Positions 11,146 to 24,300 of a DNA stretch of 64,000 nucleotides are shown in pieces. Below the pieces are notes generated by a model. That model saw only the letters and a program-made list of their open reading frames with translations. It was not told the DNA's origin and ran no database searches. The DNA is from Lasiosphaeria ovina (Eukaryota; Ascomycota; Sordariomycetes; Sordariales; Lasiosphaeriaceae): NCBI GenBank assembly GCA_033439765.1, contig JAULSN010000005.1:1999001-2063000 (forward strand), read 5' to 3'. The translations under genes were made by a program, and so were the position numbers. How positions within the stretch are numbered: position 1 is the stretch's first letter; every line of letters begins with the position of its first letter.

Positions 11146-14007
11146 ATGTCTGCACTCGACGAGCCACTCTCGCCGGACGCACAGGAGCAGAGGCGGCCGT
11201 CGAGCACTGCTTCTGACAAGCAAAGTGTACGTCTGCGTGTTCTCCCTGGACGGACGCACAAGTCGCACTACTGCCATGTATTGTGCGTTCGGCTACACGC
11301 AGAGCCAGCCCCCTTGCTGACCGTGACAGCCGCTCTCTCAGGACACTTTTGAAGATGCCGTCGACACAGGCTCGCTGCGGTCACTGACCAAACGGCAGCT
11401 GTCAATCCAGCGCCGACTCGCCGAGGAGCCAGTCGGCTCCGACATCGACGACGAAGGCTCGCAGTCACCGCCGGCCGCACAGTCGCCATCAACTGACGAC
11501 AAACCGGACACTGACGAGCAGGCCCTCGAGAAGTCACCGCTGCGTCCTCTCTCGCCAGCTTCGATCGTCTCGCTGGACAACGTGAATCTCGATGACGACT
11601 CGGCGGTTGTGCCTCCGATTGGCAGCCCGCCTCAACCCCTCCTTCACACCATATCCACTCCGAAAGTGGCTCAAAAGGAGCCGTCAAAGCCCATGTCGTT
11701 TAGCAGCATAACTAACGCGCTGCCGACAATGCCTTGGGGGCCCCCCGCCAGCGATGTCCCGAAAAGCCCCCCGGCATCCAGTGCGGCAGCATCGACGACA
11801 GTGGCGCCGGCGATTCCCCCCCCGCCGGCCCCTGTGTCAACAGGTCGAAAGCTCACTAGTCCTTTTTCTTGGCTCTCGAGAAGCGCGTCCAAAGATCAAA
11901 CTGCCCCACCCCCCGTACCATCGCCCAGGAGGAATACTGCAAGCTCGGTTGCCACTATGACTAGCAACCCCGACATGATGCTTGGAAAGCTGGAGGAGGA
12001 AAACGAGGGCGAAGGGCGTAAGGCGATCAACGGGACACGGAACAGTCTCAAAGACCGCTTCAAGCAGCTGCGGATGAGAGAGGAGGTAGTTGCCCCCTCG
12101 GCCACCGGAGAAGACACCAAGAGCAAGACCAGCGAAGAGAGGGAAAGTGGGAAATCCATGCAGCCTCCCACGTCACCCATGCCGCCAAGTCCAAACAGGA
12201 CTCTTGCCCCGGGCACGGCATCGGGCGTCACGGCCGGGCCTTCAGCCATCTCGGATGTGCCCGTTGACTGGGAACTTTGGCAGTCGGTTGTCAACGAAGG
12301 CCCTGCCGTCGTAGCCAGGACAAGCGCCGAAGAGCTCAACAAGGCGATTGCAACGGGCATTCCGAGCGCCATCCGCGGCGTCATCTGGCAGGTCATGGCT
12401 CAAAGCAAGAATGAGGAGCTGGAAGCTGTCTATCGAGACCTTGTCGTGAGGGGAACGGACAAGGACAAGGACCGGCGGAGTAACGGGACGTCAATCAGCG
12501 CAGCCAGCAATGGCAATCCGAGCACCAAAGAGTCGGTGTCGTCTGCCTCATCGGTACACTCCGGGGACTCGGGAGCCAATACGAATGGCGCCCCCTCCCC
12601 GACAGACAAGGACCCGGAGACGTCCCTTAAAGTGCAGGCCATGACTGGAGCGGAGCGCAAGAAGAAGGATAAAGAGGACGCGGCCATGCTCCAGAAGCTG
12701 GAGAAGACGATAAGGAGGGATCTCGGCGCCAGGACGAGCTATTCCAAATTTGCCGCTGCCCAGGGGCTTCAAGAGGGCCTGTTTGGCGTCTGCAAGGCTT
12801 ACGCTCTGTTTGACGAGGGTGTGGGCTACGCCCAGGGCATGAACTTTCTTGTCATGCCCCTTCTTTTCAACGTGAGTCTTTGTACTGCTCTCTTGTCTTT
12901 TCGTGGCAGCCAGCTAACATATGGACAGATGCCCGAAGAAGAAGCCTTCTGCCTGCTTTTGAGGTTAATGAACCAGTACCACCTACGAGATCTATTCGTC
13001 CAGGACATGCCCGGTCTCCATTTACGTCTCTACCAGTTCGAGCGGTTGATGGAGGATCTCGAGCCGGCCCTATACTGCCACCTGCACAGGCGCGGCATCT
13101 CTCCGCACCTTTATGCCACACAATGGTTCCTCACCCTATTTGCCTATAGGTTCCCGCTCCAACTCGTCCTCCGTATCTACGACCTCATATTCTCAGAAGG
13201 CCTTTCAGCCATCCTCAAATTCGGCATCGCTCTCATGCAGAAAAATGCGGCAACCCTTGTTGCCATTTCCGACATGTCGCAATTGACGACCTTCTTAAAA
13301 GACCGTCTTTTCGATGTGTATATCGATGCTACTCCGTCTTCCAACTCGATTCTCGAAAGCGGCTTCTTTGGCAGCAGCTCTAGCGGCATAGACAAGGCTG
13401 TGTACCGCGCGGACCAGCTGGTGCGGGATGCGTGCGAGGTCAAGATCACCCCCGAGTTGCTCAAGTTGTACCAGACCGAGTGGGAAGAGAAGACTCGTGC
13501 TGAGAAGGAGCGCGAGGCGGAGCTCGAGGGCCTCAAGGCTGTCAATGCCAACTACGCCGTCAAGGTGCGGCGGCTCGAGGAGCGCATTGAGGCCGTGGAC
13601 CACGAGCAAGCTGCGCTGGCCACAGACCTCGTGCGTACCAAAGTTGACAATGAGGAGCTCAAGGACGAAAACGAGAGCCTCAAAGGCCAGGTCAGGGAGC
13701 TTCGGCTTGTCATTGAGCAGCAGCCTCTGGAGATTGAGGCCGCGTGGAAGCTTGAGCGAGACGACCTCATGAAACGCAATGAAAAAGTTCACGAGGAAAA
13801 CCAGAAACTGGAAAAGGAGCTCTCTGAGCTGGAGGAGGAATTGGTGGCCACAAAGATGCGGTATGCCGAGGTAAGTCAACTTCACCGACTCTTAGGGGTC
13901 TATCTATTGCCATGGTTGTCCTATTCTGACTCTTGTATCTACAGATCAACTCTCAGCACGAAACGCTTACTCGGAAATGGACGGACCTCAAGCGGCAGTT
14001 TGCATGA
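11146..14007 (+). CDS. GYP5: TBC-domain Rab GTPase-activating protein, Gyp5 type
   Basis: A predicted GAP for Ypt/Rab GTPases. The yeast relatives Gyp5/Gyl1 act on Ypt1/Sec4 in ER-Golgi and polarised traffic. Exons are 11146-11226, 11342-12871, 12929-13870 and 13945-14007, giving 871 aa. Residues 1-360 are Ser/Pro-rich and disordered with proline tracts (APAIPPPPAPV). The TBC domain spans about residues 365-640 and begins GIPSAIRGVIWQVMAQ. It carries an arginine-finger-like IRRDLGAR segment and the glutamine-finger motif GYAQGMNFL. It is interrupted by a long Ser/Gly/Asn insert (~400-440). Residues ~690-860 are a long Glu/Lys/Leu coiled coil. Intron 2 is 57 nt and frame-neutral, so unspliced sequence also reads open. 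The final exon encodes INSQHETLTRKWTDLKRQFA and the stop. Confidence 0.93.
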
Positions 14008-15514
14008 AGGAGCATACATATCCGATCCACCGGTTGCTATGTTGTCATCCGTGTTGCATTGGGAAGGGGCTGCTGGCTGATCCCCGAGGTTTTTTTTTTT
14101 TTCGTCTTCGTTTTCTGGAACAGAACCATATTTTCTTTTTGGTAATGAAAACAGAGCAGACGTGTCAAGATATGGTAGGAGGCGCGGAATGCATTCTTTC
14201 TCTCTCTTGCAAAAAAAGAAAACTGAAAAGTTTACCAAAAACAATACCCCCCGAGGTGTATTTTCCCTCCTCCCCACCACCTCCGGAACCATCCACCTAT
14301 CCATTTTCTTGCGCGGGCGTCAGTTTGTACAGGTACAGTGCGGTTGCGGATGCAAATTTTTGCGGGTACGGATGGGTTGCATTAGAGAATGTGAGACGAC
14401 CAGAAAAGGGAACCGCCGAGGGAGCACTGGAAAGGGATTAAGAAAAAAGATACCGAGTGTTTTTTGATAGGGGGGGGGGAGGAGGACAATATAAATCATG
14501 AGCAATCTGGATATTCCACCCGCCTCCTTTTTTCCCCTTCCTTGTCTTCCTTGCGTCACTGTCCCTGTGTAAAATGAAACCCCCCTTTTCCTTCTCTTTC
14601 TTTTTTTCTTCTTCTTCTTTTCTTTCTCTTCTGGTTTCTAGCTGTTGGCCTGTCACGAGAATGGAATGGAACGGATAGATGTAATCTTAGAGCCCCTATC
14701 TCTGTTATCTGTACGTGTGCGTAGTCACGAATCTATATATTTGACACACATATTAAGCAGTTAGTTGCTCGCTCGTAAATGTCGTCGGATTGCCACTATT
14801 GAATCGACGACGATCACCCTTGTCTATCACTCATCCCAATCTCGCGCGCCGATCGCATTTCTTGCCATCGCGGACGCGAGCATACGGACCTTCGGGAGCA
14901 CGAGACCTTCGTAGGGGGTATGTACCAACGAGAGGGTGCCTACACTTCGGCCGCTCTCCTGGAGCGTGAATAAGCCCTGCTTTCTTTGCTTTTCTATGAT
15001 GGGATACTGAGATGAACCATACAATGCGTTGGTCTATCAAAGAACAGGATAAGTATATGGCGTCTTGTAACTCGATCCTAGAGCTCAACTGCCCTTACCA
15101 GCGAGTTCATCTCCACGCAATACTGGCTTGTATCACACAAAGTAGGCCAAGACATTATAACTTGCCTTGTATAAAGTATACAATCACCGACGTGTAGACA
15201 TAGCTACATGTTACTAGCACAAATCGCAAAGAACGGTGACGACTAGGTCTGCTGCATTGACTCGGCTCGGATGGCTGCTTTTGTGGTAGTGGTAGTATTC
15301 GTTTTTCCATTCCATATATCCCGCCATTCCTGTTTTACCGGTGAAGCAACTGGAAATAAATTGCCAATGGCTGCATTCTTCACCCCGCAAAGCCAGACTC
15401 AACGAGACGGCAGCAAGCAAAAAAAGACCTTGAACACCCTGGCACAAAGAGCCGATGCATGCCCATGCCCAATCCACACTTTCCCAGTCATCATGACACT
15501 AGTTCCTTCCGCAT
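14008..15514. other. Convergent intergenic region
   Basis: Spacer between the 3' ends of the Rab-GAP (+) and eS8 (-) genes. It contains homopolymer runs (T at 14091-14101, G at 14471-14478) and CT-rich blocks (14590-14640), suggesting 3' UTR and termination sequence for the Rab-GAP. I see no gene. Confidence 0.6.
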
Positions 15515-16548
15515 CTACTTGTGGTGGAGCTTGCGCTGGTAGAAAGCCAGCTCCTCGCCCTCCAGGATGTATCCGTCGCAACGGCCAGACTGGCCGGGAC
15601 GGCTGGAGACGACGGCGTACAGACGACCGGCCTCGAACTGCTTCTCAAGGGCACCCTCAACCTTGCCAGTGGCGGCAAAGCGGGCCGCCTGCTTCTTCTC
15701 AACGCTCTTGCTCTTCTTCACCTCCTCAGTGGTCTGTCCCTGCTTAACCTGGCGACGGCGACCGAGGGCCTGGCCATAGTGGGCCTCATACCACTGCCTG
15801 AAGGGAGCGGCATCGATCTGGACAACGGCAGACTTGGTGAGGGTGTTGGTGCGGACAAGCTCGTTGTTGGAAGGGTGGTCTAGTAGAGGAAGACAAAAAA
15901 GTCAGCAAGGGAAAGCCTCCCTAAATCGGGGCCTCTCGGGCTCTCAGAACCCTAGCAAAGAAGGTTTTCCCGCCACAGCAATAAAAATGGAAGACACGTA
16001 CATGCGACCACGATTACACGGGTCTTGCGCGTGCAGCCCTCGGAGGCCCAGGCGAAATTGCCGGAGTCGAGACGCAGGGCACGGTACTTGTGGTTACCGC
16101 CGCGGGTGCGCACAACGTGGATACGCTTGCCGCCGATGCGGGTGTTTGCAGGCTGGCGCCCTGCCTCGAAGGCTCTCTTCTTCCCTGCCGCGCTGTCAGA
16201 ACAAAATATTCTTTCAATGCGTATATCACAGGATCAGAACGCAATGGGTTTGAGTCGAGCCTCTCCCCCCTCCGTTCCTCCGCCCCTTCTCAGGGAAATG
16301 GAGGATCGGAAGAGAAAGTAGCAAGACCTCCCAAGCGGACCTTCGAGTATTTCATGTGTTCCTCAAATCGGTGAGGAGGACAGGGTACGTACGGTAATAG
16401 CTGCATGCGCACACATAAGTTAGCAACCACCACTAGCTAGGACAATCGGGGCGACAGGAACTTTGGGGGGAGATAGGAAGGAGAAGACTTGCGCGCGCTT
16501 GGCGCCCGTGTGGGAGCGCTTGTGCCGAGAGTCGCGTGAGATACCCAT
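15515..16548 (-). CDS. RPS8: 40S ribosomal protein S8 (eS8)
   Basis: Structural protein of the small ribosomal subunit, 203 aa, matching the eukaryotic family in length and sequence. Exons (minus) are 16493-16548, 16393-16400, 16002-16184 and 15515-15879. The N-terminus reads [20 protein letters not shown], then [20 protein letters not shown], then the basic core [19 protein letters not shown]; the C-terminus ends [12 protein letters not shown]. Exon 2 is an 8-nt micro-exon (CTATTACC) needed to encode A-Y-Y-R in the invariant KRA[FY]YRKKRAFE segment. Intron 1 begins GCAAGT, a GC-AG intron. A further intron (16560-16764) probably lies in the 5' UTR. Lengths sum to 612 nt, exactly in frame. Confidence 0.95.
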
Positions 16549-16559
16549 GTTGCCGGACT

Positions 16560-16764
16560 CTAGAGGAGTAAAAGATTAGCTCGCCGTCGATTACTTTCTT
16601 TTCGAGGTTGGAGATGTCCGAAAAAAGGCGTTGGGGACAAGGGTCGTCGGGCGGCGACGGGAATCTGTGGGAAAGAACTGACGCTCTTAAATCCCCCAGG
16701 CGACAGGAGGACTTGAAGTGTGTTGGGGCGTGGGGTTGGGGATATCAAATTTCGATGTACTTAC
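16560..16764 (-). other. Predicted 5'-UTR intron of RPS8
   Basis: Read on the minus strand: a GTAAGT donor at 16764 and a CTCTAG acceptor ending at 16560, 11 bases before the RPS8 start codon. First introns in the leader or next to the ATG are common in fungal ribosomal-protein genes. Confidence 0.6.
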
Positions 16765-18364
16765 CTCGATGGTCGTTGTCGTTGACTGAGCGGTTGCTGC
16801 TGCGATATTGAACAGGGCTTCCTCCAAGTCGATTTGGGAAAATGTGGGCGAAAAAAATCGGGAGCACGTAGCACCGGCACCGAGCCCTACGAAGCACGGA
16901 CCAAGCGCGGCTTGGCCATGTGTTGGGGCTTGGTGGGGCATTCCCCCTTCCAAAATCTTCACCGAGGTGAGGGACGCTGCTTGGCTTGCACTTTCACCCC
17001 ATCCAGATATACCGGTAACGTGGAGCAAGTTCCAGCGGTTCCAGCAGTTCCATCCATCCACAGTGTACAATGGGTAAAATGGCATGAACTTGTGCTGGAA
17101 CGTAAGCTTGGAAGATTGATAACCATTTTTGTTCCTTTTTCTTTTTGAGGTTTCCACTCCTTTAGGCATTCTGAAGTGTTTACACCCTCCTCCATGCAGG
17201 TTGTTCAGATCACAAATATGTACGGTTGGGATATGGCATATTGCAATGGCTATACCTTGATAAACATGCGAGAAGGAAAAGGGGAGCAGAGACATGGCTT
17301 CGAATACAATAAAAATATATTACAGGTTGAACAATTCCTGTATTTTTATTTTCTTATTTTTCTAGAAAAAAGCAAGTGGCAGAGCCCCTGATATGTCGAG
17401 TTTCTCACGGCGCCGAGTTGTTTTCCGAGTCGTCATTGATATGTCAGAGTACCTGACATAGGCAAGGTAATTATCACAGCAAGACTACATAGATATAAAA
17501 ACTTCAAGTACAGTTCAATTGTTCAACTGGTTGCTGTCCCGCGGCAAATGTTAAATTGTGTTCATCTAATTGGGTGCGTGGTGATTGGCATAAGACATTT
17601 CAATATCGTGATAAATCTAACTTGTGGAAGTCACCCACTCACCGATGGGGTTGACGAATAAATAAATAACTACAAATTCCGAAGTCGTCTCCCAGGATAC
17701 CGTAGAACTATGATGGATCGAATTTCACATTAATAACAAGTCAAACAAATCCCCAGACCGAGAACAATGAGGGTTGTCTAAAGCCCACAGCAGAATTTCA
17801 ATGGAGACATGCGAGACAAGAGGCAGGGGTAGTCACAAACTTAGGCAGAATATCTAGTAAAGCATTCCGACTATGCCATCTTCAATATAGACATGACAAC
17901 CTACTACTAGGCCGTAAAGGGGATTTTAAAGGGGATTTTTAAAAAAGCAATGTCGTTCTACCAAACCCGCTGCCCAGGGGTAAGAAGCAGGATCGGCGAC
18001 CTGCACTTCGCCTTTCCATGCCCTTCCACCTTCAAGCCCGAGAATGGCAATGCTGCAGAAAAGACCAATATACAATACAATACGCCTCCAACCAGCCGGC
18101 CAGTGCCGCCACCGGTATTCCTACCCCCGTCCGCTCAGGGCAAATCCCAAATACCTATACACTGCCGCACTCTCCACGACAAATCCACGACAAATCGGGA
18201 CATTTTGTCCCCTTCCTCCACCAATACCCATCCCAAGGGCACACGCTACCTCGAGACCGAAAATTAGGGACTCGCCGAGCCCAGGTCTTTAGTGCGCTTC
18301 AAAATGCCAACGCGACACCTCTGCTAATTGATGTATATGATCCAGCCGTCGAGGCTTCATTTGT
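16765..18364. other. Intergenic region with AT-rich core
   Basis: The left part carries the RPS8 promoter. The centre (about 17.1-17.95 kb) is markedly AT-rich with no coding signal. The right part is the 3' flank of the HECT ligase gene, whose stop is at 18365. I see no transposon ORF. Confidence 0.55.
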
Positions 18365-21300
18365 CTAGGCAAAGCCGAAGTAGTCGCTACCAGCTGTGAT
18401 GGCCTTCAGCAACTGGCTACGGAGGGTCTCGTAGCTCTCGTACTCGGGAAGGTCAAGTTCTGCGCGCCAAGTTAGTGTTTTGTCATACAAAGCATAATAC
18501 AAACGGAAAGGAATAGACTCACGATTAAAGCAAGTGTGCGAGCTGGGAAGCCGCTCCTTGTTGCCGTAGTCCCGATGTATGTTGAACCGGCTGACGCCGT
18601 TCATACCCTCAAGTTCCTTGAAGCCGTTGAGAGGGACCTTGGAGGTTCCAGTCACAAACTGGAGAAGCTTCGCCCGCTCTTCCTTGTCGAAGGAACGGAT
18701 GGCTCGCCAGAACCACTGGATTTGTTGCGAGGCTGCCGAGTAGTTGTGGTACTCGGTGTTGCTCTTCCAGTCGTCAACGTCAATGTCTGGCAGGCCAGAG
18801 ATGAGAAGCTCGAGCTCCTGTTCGTTGAAGATGGCGATGAGCTCCTCGGGGATAATGTCATGGAAGCCCTTCAAGAAGTGCTCCATCTGGTCCTTGACCG
18901 AGGCTAGAAGCTTGTGCTCCACGATGAGGCGAACATATTCGTGCTTGTTCTCATCCGTGACCGGAATGTTGCGCCCGTTTTCGATCAGATCAACCACCTT
19001 GGTGACGCCAAACTCATCGTCCTCGACCGAGAAGGTCTCAACGATAATGTCTGTAATGTCGTTCTCGAGCATCCAAACAAGCGACTTGTAGTAGTCGGGG
19101 TCGAACGATTCCATGTCCTTTACAGACACAGGCTTGCCAAGTATGCGCTTGTAGACGGCACGGCTGAAGTAGCAGTCGAGGACACGACCCTCGTACAGCG
19201 CCTTTCCGATGATGCGCCCGATGAACTTGAAGAACATCAGGTGCTCGTCGTTGATGCCGCTGAGCTTGTTGGGGTGGAACGTGGTGCGGTCTGACGAGAC
19301 GGGGATGAAAAGCGCATAGTTGGGGTCGAACATTTGTCTGGCTAAGACCTGGAACCACTCGCGCGTAACACCGCCAGCGTCCACACCTTCCTCGCCATGG
19401 AAGCGAATGTTGAGCTTGCCAAACTTCATCTCGGCGCCCGACTTGAAGTAGAGAGACCGGAACGAGTCGTGGAACACTTGCTCGCGGCGGACAGCAAGCT
19501 GCAGCGGTTGGTATGACGGGCGCGTTTGCTGGTTGCCAGTCTTGGAGTGCACGCTGCGGTTGAAGTAGTTGCGCTTGTTGTCAAACTCGAGCACCTTGGG
19601 GTTCTTCACGAGAAGCGAGAAGGTGCCAGACATGAGCTTGGGATTGTGTCGCACCAACTCATTGAGAATCCGGCGGTGCTCCTCGGTGAAGGTAAAGAAC
19701 AAACCAGCAATGCGGTTCTCGGGGGGCGGACTAGACAGGAGCATATCCTTGCTTGTCACGCTCTGCGAGAGAGGGACATCTCCCAAAGTGGTGTTCTTGC
19801 ACACGACCATCAGCGACTCGATAAGCGGCAAGAGTATGGTAGCCACGTTGAGCATATTCTCTCGCTGCCGAATCGCGCTCAGGCAGTTGCTCAGCTTGTC
19901 CCACATGGTGCCGAATGTCGGGTTCCAGTACAAGGATCCCAGGAGGTCCTCTTTAGTATGGGCATCGCCTTCTGTGGTGCTGTCCGACTTCTTGCCCTTG
20001 TTGTCGAAGAGGTGATCAAGCGCAGTCAGGACACGAAGAAGCTTGTTTTGCTCCGACGCCCCAGGTGAGAACTTAGCCAGCGCAACGCCCTGGATTTCCG
20101 TTCCAGACTCGGCCTTGAGGATATGCGGAAGGAGATCATCGAGATCGGACAAGATGTTCTTGCTAAGGACCCTAGCCTGGCGTACCAACTCGTCTCCGAA
20201 CGTCTTCTTGGCTCCAGGGATGTTGGAGAGGTTCTTGATGGTCGAGATGGTGTTCTGGAATGTCTTGGAACTGCATTCTCGGGCCACAAAGATGTTGATA
20301 ACGAGCTTCAAGTTGTGTTCCGGGACCGTGGGCGGCGTAAGTTGCCGCACCTTCTTTTCCTCTTCGGGCTCGGACTCCTTCACTGTCGAGCTCTCGCCTT
20401 CGGTCTGGGCTGTCTCTTGTGCCGGATTCTCTGCCGTGCTCTCTTCAGTCGAGGTCGCGGTAGCCACCTCTGGAGCCTGCTGGGCGGGAAGCTGGTCATC
20501 GTCCGCGTTGGCATTGTCAGCAATTAAGTCGGCCTTCTCCCCTTCGGTTTCCTTCTTCTTGGCCTCCTCTTCGGCCTCCTTACGCCGGCGCTCAAGTGCC
20601 TGTAGAGGGTACGTGACCTTGTTAAGCAACTCTGCAAGCAGCTGCATGACATCCGAGCTCTCCATGACGAGGTTTCGGTCCAACAGTCCAAGGAGGGAAT
20701 TGATCGCATATTTCTGGGCCTTGGGGTTGATGTCTTTGCCTTTGCCCTTTCGGCTCAGGCTTCGCTTGAGGGTTGAGGCGACGGTTTCGTGCTCTGTCAA
20801 GAAGAGAGAGGGCACATGGGGGTTCTTGGAGGCAAGGTACACCAAAAGGTCGAGGCATTGCTGGACAACCAGAAGAGGCGAGATCTCGGAGCTACCTGAG
20901 ATCTGGCTGCTGTTTGTGCTCATATTTGTGAATGTCCTCTTGAGGCTGTTTGGCGTCTTGGCGTCCTTCTCTCTCGGCTGCCTGGCCTTGAGCGACAACT
21001 GACTGAAGCTGCGCTCGACAGCGTCCATATCTGTGCTCCCGTCCTGGAGAACTTGCAAGAGGGTGGAAATGACCTCGAGACGGTTCTGGCGGTTCTCGCA
21101 GACGTGAATGAAGACCTCGAAAAGGTGGCTGCGGATGGAGCCCTGCTGGGTTACAAACATGAGCCTGAGGAGTGTAGCCACGCCTGCCTTGTCGAGCATC
21201 TGCACAGTAGACCGCCGCTGAGATTTGGTATCAACCGCACCCCTTGCTTCAGCAGCTTGGCGAACAACGTCCCGGGCACGGGCTACTATTGCACGAGGTG

Positions 21301-24300
21301 CTCGGTGGAGGTTACGTTGTTGCTGAGCGATGGCGCGAGCTTCTGCCGCCAGCTCAGGTGGCAAGTGTTCCATGATTTCATCACCTTGCTCCATAAGGAC
21401 CTGCGTCCTGAGCTCCTCAGGGAACGTCAACAGGATACTGGCTGTATCCATCTCCGCAGGACCAAGGTCTTGTCCACTAGCGGCAGCTTCCCGACGCTGC
21501 GCATCACGTTCGCGACGGCGACGGTCTTGCCGTTCCTGCTGGACGATTTCCATCCGCAGCTCATCGGGAAGGGCTTCTAGGAACTCCTGGAAGACCTCGG
21601 TGTTCTCTCCTTCGTTCTCACGCTGCTCTCGAGCCTCAGATCGCCGGCTGCTAATAGTTTGTGCGATGACTTCTTCTCGAAACTCCTCCGGAAGGGCAGC
21701 AAGGTATTCGGGATCGATACCAAGCTCGGTGACATCGATCTCCTCACCGCGGATAGTGGTAAGGACACGCGGTACTGGAGCCGCGGCCTGCTCGGGTTCG
21801 TTTTGGCCCACTGGGTGGGATTCAACGCCTTCCATATCTTGAGGACCGCCATGCCCGCTGTCTGAAGCTGCAGCCTGCGCATCTTGGCCTGCGGCTTGCT
21901 CCGCTGCCTGTTCGGCAGCTTGCACAGCAGCCAGCGCTGCTGCTTCGGCCTGCTCACGCTCTATACGAGCGCGCTCAAGTTGACGTTCGCGTTCCTCTGC
22001 TTCCTGCTTCTCTCTCACCGCTTTCTCCTCGGCCTCTTTGGCCTCTCGCTTCTTCCGCTCTTCTTCTTCGCGCTTCTTGCGCTCCTCTTCCTGCTTCTTC
22101 TTCTCTTTCGCTTCACGATCCTTGACTTCCCTCTCGTGTTGCATGGCGGGTGGCGTGAGCTTAGCGATAATAGCGCTGAAGAGCTTGGCAGACTTGTCAG
22201 TGTGGTTGTTGCCGAAGACCATCTTGGCTTCCTCCTGCCATCGGTCAACCGTCTGCTCAGGAGTAAAAGACACGGCATGGTGTGGTTCTTGGTAGACATC
22301 GCGTCGGGAGTCGGAGCGACTCTCGCGGCCGGAATGGGTATGGTTCAACGGAATGTTGAACTGGCGGACCTCCCCTCGCGGGCCTTCGGATGTTATTTGA
22401 AAGCTTAGAGCGTGGGGACCACGTGCAGTCATAGGCAATGACTGAACCAAGTTGTTAATAAAAGCCATGGTCCCATCAGCCGCATTTCCGATCATGTTAT
22501 GGGGGATTCCGAAGCGGATCATATTGGCATTGCTAGCCCGGGGCGCTGAGTCTTGACCAAATCGGGTGGCAGAGAGCAGAAGAGGATTAACACCGTCATC
22601 CGTGTTATTTGCCGCTTGGCGAGGGTTGGAGCGAATGTAGCTTCGGAAGTCTGCAAGCCTGTCAGTCTCTTGTTCTGCGACACCACTACCCTCTCTCGAC
22701 ATGTCTCCGGCCAAAGGAGAGGGCATGTTCCAAAGATCAATAGCCCTCGAATCCAGGTCCCAAAAAAGAGGCTGGGTTGGCAACTCTGGAAACGTACCGC
22801 CAAGAGGGTCACGTCCTCCGATCATGAACGGCGTTGTGGGGAACGGGCTTCGTACACCCCCGGGGCGGAATCGATGGTTGGGGTCGAGAGCAATGTCCCA
22901 CCCAAGCCCCACGGGCATAGCGGGAGGCGCCGGGTCGTCACCTGGATGTCGAGTCAGCAAGGGAAAAGGTGTCATGGGGGAACGGAGCCTACGTGGATAG
23001 CCCTGATCAAAGTACAGCTCATCGTCGTCTGCCTCATCCTCTTCTTCCTCGTCTACTCTCGTTAGCATGATTCGTGAAAACATACGGTCGGTGGGGCTTA
23101 CCATCTTCTTCGCCATCATCTGCGTAGTGATCCTCAAAATCGGGAATTTCGACTTCATCGAGATCATCGGCATCCATTGCGGAGCGGATGATGGGGGGGA
23201 ATCGGTGGTTTTCGTGGATACCGTGCATCTGTGCCTCGTGGAGGTCTTGAGCCTCGGCCTCGTAGTCAACTTCCGCTTCATCCTCTTCATCCCCTTCATC
23301 GGTGTCGCTCTCCCAGCCCGAGGCACCGTCGTCGTGAATGGCATTGCCCTCTTCGTCAACGATTTCGATCTGGTCCTCCATGTCCTCCATGTCTTCGGAA
23401 TCGAGGTCATCATCGTTATCTTCGTCGCTGGGTTCCTCATCATCCTCGTCCATGTCATCATCGTCGTCACCATCATCGTCGTCGTCTCCCATGATGACTT
23501 CCACGACGTTAGGATCGCCAGGCAGGCCCTCGATTTCGCCCATCTCCCCAAGCTCTTCGTCTTCATCGCTGGGATTATCTTCCCCATCTTGAGACATTTC
23601 ATCCCCATAGTCCACTTCATCGTCATATGGCTCGTCGTCATACATTTCATCGTCTACTTGACCTGTTAGTATCTCGGGACTGGAAGGATAATAATCGGGA
23701 GAGCCATAAATACCCTCTTCCGAGTTTTCTGAAAAGTCTTCCTCGCGTCCAGGCTCAAGCATGCCCAGAGTCGAGTTGCGGTAGAGATCCGGAGTTTCCT
23801 CGCGATCATCATCGAGATCGGAAAGAGATGACGACGAAACGACGTCGTCCTCAACTTGATCTGTAGAGGTTGCCGGAATAACATCAGACTGGCTGAGTAG
23901 GTAGGCAGTCTTGGTCAACGATCGTAGGACACGAAGAATGTACTTGATGGTACGCTTGACATTTGGAAAGGTGAGGTCAATCTCAGCGATAGAGGCCGTT
24001 AGAGCGGCGAGATAGCCCTTCTCATACATGAGACGCTTGAGTTGCCACTGAGACCTGGTGAGAGCTGGGTCTGTGCTGCGGGGATTGCTAGGGGCCGACT
24101 CCTTGTCCTTTTCACCAATCATTTGGCTCATCAGCTCAGCGAGGCAGATCATCTTCCCATAGCGGATATCAAAAGGCTCTCCCGGAATAGACGTATCCTT
24201 GTAGGCGCGGAGGATTGTATCAAGCACAAACCGGCGGACAAAGAGCAGATCGGGCTCGTCATCGTACTCGAAATTGTCGCGGTTGCGATCGATTGGCTTT

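Noticed and set aside
16185..16392. Searched the 208-nt RPS8 intron for a box C/D snoRNA
   Set aside because: CTGA words exist but there is no convincing RTGATGA C box or terminal stem.
20043..21002. 319-codon plus-strand frame inside the HECT ligase gene
   Set aside because: Ser/Leu-rich antisense shadow of a long conserved coding exon; no domain.
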